DNA from: Hippophae tibetana
Taxonomy: Eukaryota; Streptophyta; Magnoliopsida; Rosales; Elaeagnaceae
DNA: 64,000 nt
Assembly (NCBI GenBank): GCA_037013495.1
Contig: CM072812.1
Coordinates: forward strand, 61,288,938-61,352,937
Direction of reading: 5' to 3'
How positions within the stretch are numbered: the first letter of the stretch is position 1; each line of letters starts with the position of its first letter. The notes beneath the pieces are model-generated. The model ran no database searches and was not told the origin of the DNA. It saw only the letters and a program-made list of their open reading frames with translations. The position numbers and the translations under genes were made by a program. This document shows, in pieces, positions 43,319 through 52,981 of the stretch.

Positions 43319-44870
43319 GAAGACATATAACCTTTTTTTTGCCACCAAGGCTCTCATTCTAAATTATATGTAACCTTTAGGTGAACAACCTAGTAACTGA
43401 ACGAAATATTTACGATTGAATTGCAAAGAACGTGGTTAAGATGATTAATAAAGATTCCTATAGAAAAAGAACCGAAAACAACGCAATATGGTGAGAACAA
43501 AATTTATGACATCAGTAAGTTGTGTAAACAATGGAGTTTGGGTTCCCAAATGTTGAGAACAGAAATAATGCTTTGTTGCATTTTTAGAAATCGAAACGAC
43601 CTTCCATATGATTTATTATTATAGCCGTGTCGATGCACGATTTAAATTTTTTAACAGTTTAAGGTTGCTACCCCAATTAATAACGTCTTTGTTTTTTAAA
43701 CTGTGACATGCTGCAACAATCTTATTTTTTTTGAAAAACAAATATAGATTAACACCCATAAGAAAAAGGAACAAAAAAAAGATACGAAGAATTTAAAGAA
43801 AACTATAAAAGGAAATCCAAAAATAAAAAAAATGACAACAAAATGGATAGAAAACGCAAGTGATGAAGGATTAAATTTCTCTCTTTTTATTCCGAATTAT
43901 CACTCAAGAATGAAAAAAACAATTAAATAATTATTGTTTTAAATCTAAAATTCAAAAATGGAAAAAAGAAGACATATAACCTATTTTGCCACCTAGGCTC
44001 TCATTCTAAATTATATGTAACCTTTAGGTGAACAACCTAGTAACTCAACGAAATATTTACGATTGAATTGCAAAGAACGTGGTTAAGATGATTAATAAAG
44101 AATCCTATAGAAAAAGAACCGAAAACAACGCAATATGGTGAGAAAAAAATTTATGACATCAGGAATTTGTGTAAACAATGGAATTTGGGTTCCCAAATGT
44201 TGAGAACAGAACTAATGCATTGTTGCATTTTTAGAAATCGAAAAGACCTTCCATATGATTTATTATAATAGCCGTGTCGATGCACGATATAAAAATTTTA
44301 ACAGTTTAACGTTGCAACCCCAATTAATAACTTCTTTGCTTTTTAAACTGTGACATGCTACAACAATCTTATTTTTTTGAAAAACAAAGATAGATTAACA
44401 CGCATAAAAAAGGAACAAAAAAAAGATACGAAGAATTTAAAGAAAACTATAAAAGGAAAACCAAAAATCAAAAAAATGACAACAAAATGGATAGAAAACG
44501 CAAGTGATGAAGGATTAAATTTCATTCTTTTTATTCCGAATTTTCACTCAAGAATGCAAAAAACAATTAAATAATTATTGTTTTAAACCTAAAATTCAAA
44601 AATGGGAAAATGAAGACATATAACCTTTTTTTGCCACCAAAGCTCTCATTCTAAATTATATGTAACCTTTAGGAGAACGACCTAGTAACTCAACGAAATA
44701 TTTACGATTGAATTGCAAAGAACGTGGTTAAGATGATTAATAAAGAATCCTATAGAAAAAGAAGCGAAAAAAACGCAATATGTTGAGATTAAAATTTATG
44801 ACATCAGTAAGTTGTGTAAACAATGGAGTTTGGGGTTCCCAAATGTTGAGAACAGAACTAATGCATTGTT

Positions 44871-44889
44871 GCATTTTTAGAAATCGAAA
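44871..44889 (+). other. Nearly invariant 19-nt block of the monomer (example)
   Basis: GCATTTTTAGAAATCGAAA is present with little or no change in nearly all monomers I read, in all subtypes. Exceptions are few: TTAAATTTTT in #17, #23, #26, #35 and #39, GAATTTTT in #48, GCATGTTT in #90 and AATCAAAA in #98. A block kept constant while its surroundings vary is a candidate protein-binding site, but no known box is recognised. Confidence 0.45.
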
Positions 44890-44936
44890 AGACCTTCCAT
44901 ATGATTTATTATAATAGCCGTTTCGATGCACGATTT
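44881..44936. other. Dyad-rich core of the monomer (example)
   Basis: AAATCG at 44881-44886 is the reverse complement of CGATTT at 44931-44936. Between them is the perfect 10-bp palindrome TATTATAATA (44907-44916). In subtypes with GCCGTGTCGATGCACG a 4-bp inverted repeat CGTG/CACG follows, for example 44273-44286 in the preceding monomer. Some subtypes break the palindrome (TATTATTATAG). A functional role is not shown. Confidence 0.45.
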
Positions 44937-45024
44937 AAAAATTTTAATAGTTTAACGTTGCAACCCCAATTAATAACTTCTTTGTTTTTTAAACTGTGAC
45001 ATGCTACAACAATCTTATTTTTTT

Positions 45025-45134
45025 GAAAAACAAAGATAGATTGACACGCATAAAAAAGGAACAAAAAAAAGATACGAAGAATTTAAAGAAAACTATAAAA
45101 GGAAAACCAAAAATAAAAAAAATGACAACAAAAT
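45025..45134 (+). other. A-rich tract with spaced A-runs (example monomer)
   Basis: About 65% A on the + strand (72 of 110 by hand count). A-runs of 4-8 are separated by short G/C-containing gaps, with several run centres about 6-13 bp apart (45054, 45066, 45098, 45111, 45118). Roughly helically phased A-tracts are known to bend DNA, and curvature is common in satellites. The tract recurs at the same place in every monomer. Bending here is inferred. Confidence 0.6.
45094..45102 (+). promoter_or_regulatory. TATA-box-like motif TATAAAAGG (example; recurs once per monomer)
   Basis: TATAAAAGG matches the canonical TATA-box consensus and sits in the A-rich tract of most monomers (some have TATAAATGG or AATAAAAAG). 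An AATAAA hexamer lies about 290 bp downstream in the next monomer (45385-45390). In DNA this A+T-rich both could be chance, so transcription from here is only a possibility. Confidence 0.25.
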
Positions 45135-45257
45135 GGACAGAAAACGCAAGTGATGAAGGATTAAATTTCATTCTTTTTATTCCAAATTTTCACTCAAGAA
45201 TGCAAAAAACCATTAAATAATTATTGTTTTAAATCTAAAATTCAAAAATGGAAAAAT

Positions 45258-46543
45258 GAAGACATATAACCTTTTTTTGCCACCAAGGCTCTCATTCTAA
45301 ATTATATGTAACCTTTAGGAGAACGACCTAGTAACTCAACGAAATATTTACGATTGAATTGCAAAGAACGTGGTTAAGATGATTAATAAAGAATCCTATA
45401 GAAAAAGAACCGAAAACAACGCAATATGATGAGACCAAAATTTATCACATCAGTAAGTTGTGTAAACAATGGACTTTGGGTTCCCAAGTGTTGAGAACAG
45501 AAATAATGCTTTGTTGCATTTTTAGAAATCGAAACGAACTTCCATATGATTTATTATAATAGCCGTGTCGATGCATGATTTAAAAATTTGACAGGTTAAA
45601 GTTGCAACCCCAATTAATAACTTTTTTTTTTAAACTGTGACATGCTACAACAATCTTATTTTTTTGAAAAACAAAGATAGATTAACACGCATAAAAAAGG
45701 AACAAAAAAAGATACGAAGAATTTAAAGAAAACTATTAAAGGAAAACGAAAAATCAAAAAAATGACAACAAAATGGATAGATAACGCAAGTGTTGAAGGA
45801 GTAAATTTCTTTGTTTTTATTCTGAATTTTCACTCAAGAATGCAAAAAACAATTAAATAAATATTGTTTTAATATAAAATTCAAAAATGGAAAAATGAAG
45901 ACATATAATCTTTTTTTTGCCACCAAGGCTCTCATTCTAAATTATATGCAACCTTTAGGTGAACAACGTAGTAACTCAACGAAATATTTACGATTGAATT
46001 GCAAAGAACGTGGTTAAGATTATTAATAAAGAATCCTATAGAAAAAGAAGCGAAAACAACGCAATATGTTGAGACCAAAATTTATGACATCAGTAAGTTG
46101 TGTAAACAATGGAGTTTGGGGTTCCCAAATGTTGAGAACAGAACTAATGCATTGTTGCATTTTTAGAAATCGAAAAGACCTTCCATATGATTTATTATAA
46201 TAGCCGTTTCGATGCACGATTTAAAAATTTTAACAGTTTAACGTTGCAACCCCAATTAATAACTTCTTTGTTTTTTAAACTGTGACATGCTACAACAATC
46301 TTATTTTTTTGAAAAACAAAGATAGATTAACACGCATAAAAAAGGAACAAAAAAAAGATACGAAGAATTTAAAGAAAACTATAAAAGGAAAACCAAAAAT
46401 AAAAAAAATGACAACAAAATGGACAGAAAACGCAAGTGATGAAGGATTAAATTTCATTCTTTTTATTCCAAATTTTCACTCAAGAATGCAAAAAACCATT
46501 AAATAATTATTGTTTTAAATCTAAAATTCAAAAATGGAAAAAT
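45258..46543 (+). repeat. m4-m5 dimer inside octamer A
   Basis: Monomers 45258 (639 bp) and 45897 (647 bp). First of two tandem dimers nested in the octamer, with the same markers and lengths as the free dimers at 36887-40743. Confidence 0.9.
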
Positions 46544-47829
46544 GAAGACATATAACCTTTTTTTGCCACCAAGGCTCTCATTCTAAATTATATGTAACCT
46601 TTAGGAGAACGACCTAGTAACTCAACGAAATATTTACGATTGAATTGCAAAGAACGTGGTTAAGATGATTAATAAAGAATCCTATAGAAAAAGAACCGAA
46701 AACAACGCAATATGATGAGACCAAAATTTATCACATCAGTAAGTTGTGTAAACAATGGACTTTGGGTTCCCAAGTGTTGAGAACAGAAATAATGCTTTGT
46801 TGCATTTTTAGAAATCGAAACGAACTTCCATATGATTTATTATAATAGCCGTGTCGATGCATGATTTAAAAATTTGACAGGTTAAAGTTGCAACCCCAAT
46901 TAATAACTTTTTTTTTTAAACTGTGACATGCTACAACAATCTTATTTTTTTGAAAAACAAAGATAGATTAACACGCATAAAAAAGGAACAAAAAAAGATA
47001 CGAAGAATTTAAAGAAAACTATTAAAGGAAAACGAAAAATCAAAAAAATGACAACAAAATGGATAGATAACGCAAGTGTTGAAGGAGTAAATTTCTTTGT
47101 TTTTATTCTGAATTTTCACTCAAGAATGCAAAAAACAATTAAATAAATATTGTTTTAATATAAAATTCAAAAATGGAAAAATGAAGACATATAATCTTTT
47201 TTTTGCCACCAAGGCTCTCATTCTAAATTATATGCAACCTTTAGGTGAACAACGTAGTAACTCAACGAAATATTTACGATTGAATTGCAAAGAACGTGGT
47301 TAAGATTATTAATAAAGAATCCTATAGAAAAAGAAGCGAAAACAACGCAATATGTTGAGACCAAAATTTATGACATCAGTAAGTTGTGTAAACAATGGAG
47401 TTTGGGGTTCCCAAATGTTGAGAACAGAACTAATGCATTGTTGCATTTTTAGAAATCGAAAAGACCTTCCATATGATTTATTATAATAGCCGTTTCGATG
47501 CACGATTTAAAAATTTTAACAGTTTAACGTTGCAACCCCAATTAATAACTTCTTTGTTTTTTAAACTGTGACATGCTACAACAATCTTATTTTTTTGAAA
47601 AACAAAGATAGATTAACACGCATAAAAAAGGAACAAAAAAAAGATACGAAGAATTTAAAGAAAACTATAAAAGGAAAACCAAAAATAAAAAAAATGACAA
47701 CAAAATGGACAGAAAACGCAAGTGATGAAGGATTAAATTTCATTCTTTTTATTCCAAATTTTCACTCAAGAATGCAAAAAACCATTAAATAATTATTGTT
47801 TTAAATCTAAAATTCAAAAATGGAAAAAT
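46544..47829 (+). repeat. m4-m5 dimer inside octamer A, second
   Basis: Monomers 46544 (639 bp) and 47183 (647 bp). Direct tandem duplicate of the preceding dimer. Confidence 0.9.
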
Positions 47830-50409
47830 GAAGACATATAACCTTTTTTTGCCACCAAGGCTCTCATTCTAAATTATATGTAACCTTTAGGAGAACGACC
47901 TAGTAACTCAACGAAATATTTACGATTGAATTGCAAAGAACGTGGTTAAGATGATTAATAAAGAATCCTATAGAAAAAGAACCGAAAACAACGCAATATG
48001 ATGAGACCAAAATTTATCACATCAGTAAGTTGTGTAAACAATGGACTTTGGGTTCCCAAGTGTTGAGAACAGAAATAATGCTTTGTTGCATTTTTAGAAA
48101 TCGAAACGAACTTCCATATGATTTATTATAATAGCCGTGTCGATGCATGATTTAAAAATTTTACAGGTTAAACTTGCAACCCCAATTAATAACTTTTTTT
48201 TTAAACTGTGACATGCTACAACAATCTTATTTTTTTGAAAAACAAAGATAGATTAACACACATAAAAAAAGGAACAAAAAAAAAATACGAAGAATTTAAA
48301 GAAAACAATAAAAAGAAATCCAAAAAATAAAACAATGACAACAAAATGGATAGAAAACGCAAGGCATGAAGGGTTAAATTTCTTTCTTTTTATTTTGAAT
48401 TTTCACTCAAGAATGAAAAAAACAATTAAATAATTATTGTTTTAAATCTAAAATTCAAAAATGGAAAAATGAAGACATATAACCTTTTTTTTGCCACCAA
48501 GGCTCTCATTCTAAATTATATGTAACCTTTAGGTGAACAACCTAGTAACTGAACGAAATATTTACGATTGAATTGCAAAGAACGTGGTTAAGATGATTAA
48601 TAAAGATTCCTATAGAAAAAGAACCGAAAACAACGCAATATGGTGAGAACAAAATTTATGACATCAGTAAGTTGTGTAAACAATGGAGTTTGGGTTCCCA
48701 AATGTTGAGAACAGAAATAATGCTTTGTTGCATTTTTAGAAATCGAAACGACCTTCCATATGATTTATTATTATAGCCGTGTCGATGCACGATTTAAATT
48801 TTTTAACAGTTTAAGGTTGCTACCCCAATTAATAACGTCTTTGTTTTTTAAACTGTGACATGCTGCAACAATCTTATTTTTTTTGAAAAACAAATATAGA
48901 TTAACACCCATAAGAAAAAGGAACAAAAAAAAGATACGAAGAATTTAAAGAAAACTATAAAAGGAAATCCAAAAATAAAAAAAATGACAACAAAATGGAT
49001 AGAAAACGCAAGTGATGAAGGATTAAATTTCTCTCTTTTTATTCCGAATTATCACTCAAGAATGAAAAAAACAATTAAATAATTATTGTTTTAAATCTAA
49101 AATTCAAAAATGGAAAAAAGAAGACATATAACCTATTTTGCCACCTAGGCTCTCATTCTAAATTATATGTAACCTTTAGGTGAACAACCTAGTAACTCAA
49201 CGAAATATTTACGATTGAATTGCAAAGAACGTGGTTAAGATGATTAATAAAGAATCCTATAGAAAAAGAACCGAAAACAACGCAATATGGTGAGAAAAAA
49301 ATTTATGACATCAGGAATTTGTGTAAACAATGGAATTTGGGTTCCCAAATGTTGAGAACAGAACTAATGCATTGTTGCATTTTTAGAAATCGAAAAGACC
49401 TTCCATATGATTTATTATAATAGCCGTGTCGATGCACGATATAAAAATTTTAACAGTTTAACGTTGCAACCCCAATTAATAACTTCTTTGCTTTTTAAAC
49501 TGTGACATGCTACAACAATCTTATTTTTTTGAAAAACAAAGATAGATTAACACGCATAAAAAAGGAACAAAAAAAAGATACGAAGAATTTAAAGAAAACT
49601 ATAAAAGGAAAACCAAAAATCAAAAAAATGACAACAAAATGGATAGAAAACGCAAGTGATGAAGGATTAAATTTCATTCTTTTTATTCCGAATTTTCACT
49701 CAAGAATGCAAAAAACAATTAAATAATTATTGTTTTAAACCTAAAATTCAAAAATGGGAAAATGAAGACATATAACCTTTTTTTGCCACCAAAGCTCTCA
49801 TTCTAAATTATATGTAACCTTTAGGAGAACGACCTAGTAACTCAACGAAATATTTACGATTGAATTGCAAAGAACGTGGTTAAGATGATTAATAAAGAAT
49901 CCTATAGAAAAAGAAGCGAAAAAAACGCAATATGTTGAGATTAAAATTTATGACATCAGTAAGTTGTGTAAACAATGGAGTTTGGGGTTCCCAAATGTTG
50001 AGAACAGAACTAATGCATTGTTGCATTTTTAGAAATCGAAAAGACCTTCCATATGATTTATTATAATAGCCGTTTCGATGCACGATTTAAAAATTTTAAT
50101 AGTTTAACGTTGCAACCCCAATTAATAACTTCTTTGTTTTTTAAACTGTGACATGCTACAACAATCTTATTTTTTTGAAAAACAAAGATAGATTGACACG
50201 CATAAAAAAGGAACAAAAAAAAGATACGAAGAATTTAAAGAAAACTATAAAAGGAAAACCAAAAATAAAAAAAATGACAACAAAATGGACAGAAAACGCC
50301 AGTGATGAAGGATTAAATTTCATTCTTTTTATTCCAAATTTTCACTCAAGAATGCAAAAAACCATTAAATAATTATTGTTTTAAATCTAAAATTCAAAAA
50401 TGGAAAAAT

Positions 50410-51695
50410 GAAGACATATAACCTTTTTTTGCCACCAAGGCTCTCATTCTAAATTATATGTAACCTTTAGGAGAACGACCTAGTAACTCAACGAAATATT
50501 TACGATTGAATTGCAAAGAACGTGGTTAAGATGATTAATAAAGAATCCTATAGAAAAAGAACCGAAAACAACGCAATATGATGAGACCAAAATTTATCAC
50601 ATCAGTAAGTTGTGTAAACAATGGACTTTGGGTTCCCAAGTGTTGAGAACAGAAATAATGCTTTGTTGCATTTTTAGAAATCGAAACGAACTTCCATATG
50701 ATTTATTATAATAGCCGTGTCGATGCATGATTTAAAAATTTGACAGGTTAAAGTTGCAACCCCAATTAATAACTTTTTTTTTTAAACTGTGACATGCTAC
50801 AACAATCTTATTTTTTTGAAAAACAAAGATAGATTAACACGCATAAAAAAGGAACAAAAAAAGATACGAAGAATTTAAAGAAAACTATTAAAGGAAAACG
50901 AAAAATCAAAAAAATGACAACAAAATGGATAGATAACGCAAGTGTTGAAGGAGTAAATTTCTTTGTTTTTATTCTGAATTTTCACTCAAGAATGCAAAAA
51001 ACAATTAAATAAATATTGTTTTAATATAAAATTCAAAAATGGAAAAATGAAGACATATAATCTTTTTTTTGCCACCAAGGCTCTCATTCTAAATTATATG
51101 CAACCTTTAGGTGAACAACGTAGTAACTCAACGAAATATTTACGATTGAATTGCAAAGAACGTGGTTAAGATTATTAATAAAGAATCCTATAGAAAAAGA
51201 AGCGAAAACAACGCAATATGTTGAGACCAAAATTTATGACATCAGTAAGTTGTGTAAACAATGGAGTTTGGGGTTCCCAAATGTTGAGAACAGAACTAAT
51301 GCATTGTTGCATTTTTAGAAATCGAAAAGACCTTCCATATGATTTATTATAATAGCCGTTTCGATGCACGATTTAAAAATTTTAACAGTTTAACGTTGCA
51401 ACCCCAATTAATAACTTCTTTGTTTTTTAAACTGTGACATGCTACAACAATCTTATTTTTTTGAAAAACAAAGATAGATTAACACGCATAAAAAAGGAAC
51501 AAAAAAAAGATACGAAGAATTTAAAGAAAACTATAAAAGGAAAACCAAAAATAAAAAAAATGACAACAAAATGGACAGAAAACGCAAGTGATGAAGGATT
51601 AAATTTCATTCTTTTTATTCCAAATTTTCACTCAAGAATGCAAAAAACCATTAAATAATTATTGTTTTAAATCTAAAATTCAAAAATGGAAAAAT
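50410..51695 (+). repeat. m4-m5 dimer inside octamer B
   Basis: Monomers 50410 (639 bp) and 51049 (647 bp), equivalent to 45258-46543. Confidence 0.9.
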
Positions 51696-52981
51696 GAAGA
51701 CATATAACCTTTTTTTGCCACCAAGGCTCTCATTCTAAATTATATGTAACCTTTAGGAGAACGACCTAGTAACTCAACGAAATATTTACGATTGAATTGC
51801 AAAGAACGTGGTTAAGATGATTAATAAAGAATCCTATAGAAAAAGAACCGAAAACAACGCAATATGATGAGACCAAAATTTATCACATCAGTAAGTTGTG
51901 TAAACAATGGACTTTGGGTTCCCAAGTGTTGAGAACAGAAATAATGCTTTGTTGCATTTTTAGAAATCGAAACGAACTTCCATATGATTTATTATAATAG
52001 CCGTGTCGATGCATGATTTAAAAATTTGACAGGTTAAAGTTGCAACCCCAATTAATAACTTTTTTTTTTAAACTGTGACATGCTACAACAATCTTATTTT
52101 TTTGAAAAACAAAGATAGATTAACACGCATAAAAAAGGAACAAAAAAAGATACGAAGAATTTAAAGAAAACTATTAAAGGAAAACGAAAAATCAAAAAAA
52201 TGACAACAAAATGGATAGATAACGCAAGTGTTGAAGGAGTAAATTTCTTTGTTTTTATTCTGAATTTTCACTCAAGAATGCAAAAAACAATTAAATAAAT
52301 ATTGTTTTAATATAAAATTCAAAAATGGAAAAATGAAGACATATAATCTTTTTTTTGCCACCAAGGCTCTCATTCTAAATTATATGCAACCTTTAGGTGA
52401 ACAACGTAGTAACTCAACGAAATATTTACGATTGAATTGCAAAGAACGTGGTTAAGATTATTAATAAAGAATCCTATAGAAAAAGAAGCGAAAACAACGC
52501 AATATGTTGAGACCAAAATTTATGACATCAGTAAGTTGTGTAAACAATGGAGTTTGGGGTTCCCAAATGTTGAGAACAGAACTAATGCATTGTTGCATTT
52601 TTAGAAATCGAAAAGACCTTCCATATGATTTATTATAATAGCCGTTTCGATGCACGATTTAAAAATTTTAACAGTTTAACGTTGCAACCCCAATTAATAA
52701 CTTCTTTGTTTTTTAAACTGTGACATGCTACAACAATCTTATTTTTTTGAAAAACAAAGATAGATTAACACGCATAAAAAAGGAACAAAAAAAAGATACG
52801 AAGAATTTAAAGAAAACTATAAAAGGAAAACCAAAAATAAAAAAAATGACAACAAAATGGATAGAAAACGCAAGTGATGAAGGATTAAATTTCATTCTTT
52901 TTATTCCAAATTTTCACTCAAGAATGCAAAAAACAATTAAATAATTATTGTTTTAAATCTAAAATTCAAAAATGGAAAAAT
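51696..52981 (+). repeat. m4-m5 dimer inside octamer B, second, with altered 3' end
   Basis: Monomers 51696 (639 bp) and 52335 (647 bp). The last ~120 bp carry ATA/ACAATTAAATAA variants rather than the ACA/ACCATTAAATAA of the other octamer m5 copies, as in #66. The exchange that ended copy B therefore lies within this monomer. Confidence 0.85.

Larger units (their letters stand above)
44612..45257 (+). repeat. Reference monomer (646 bp, subtype m3) with internal anatomy
   Basis: A representative unit. Order of parts: a T7 tract and GCCACC near the start; a mixed-sequence left half containing an AATAAA hexamer (44739-44744); a nearly invariant 19-nt block (44871-44889); a dyad-rich core (44881-44936); a second T-rich stretch (about 44977-44993); then a 110-bp A-rich tract (45025-45134) with TATAAAAGG at 45094-45102; finally a T-rich stretch and a 10-bp palindrome (45216-45225). 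Hand count: 92 G, 87 C, 14 CpG in 646 bp. Subtype m3 is marked by GAGATTAAAAT, GGGGTTCCC and GCCGTTTCG. No internal subrepeat is evident on reading. Confidence 0.9.
43319..48470 (+). repeat. 5152-bp octamer HOR, copy A (m1-m2-m3-m4-m5-m4-m5-m8)
   Basis: Monomers start at 43319, 43968, 44612, 45258, 45897, 46544, 47183 and 47830 (649, 644, 646, 639, 647, 639, 647, 641 bp). Copy B has exactly the same spacing for the first seven. Private markers shared by A and B include GAGAAAAAAATTTATG in m2 (other m2 copies have GAGAACAAAATT), TTTTAAACCT in m3, and TAACGTCTTTG plus AAATATAGATT in m1. Confidence 0.92.
48471..52981 (+). repeat. Octamer HOR, copy B (first seven monomers)
   Basis: Monomers start at 48471, 49120, 49764, 50410, 51049, 51696 and 52335 (649, 644, 646, 639, 647, 639, 647 bp), offset exactly 5152 from copy A. 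Reading A and B side by side, the one substitution I confirmed is AACGCAAGTG at 45146 against AACGCCAGTG at 50298. The match breaks in the 3' half of the seventh monomer (about 52860, GGATAG instead of GGACAG), so the expected m8 is missing and replaced by hybrid #83. Confidence 0.9.

Noticed and set aside
44917-44936. CENP-B-box-like sequence at GTTTCGATGCACG
   Set aside because: Only the TTCGNNNNA half fits; the required CGGG is replaced by ATTT. The match is partial and likely chance.
44612-45257. Internal subrepeats (monomer as an old multimer of a shorter unit)
   Set aside because: Short words recur (GATTAA, AACGCAA, AAATGG), but I could not align quarters or halves of the monomer. A self-alignment of a consensus would be decisive.
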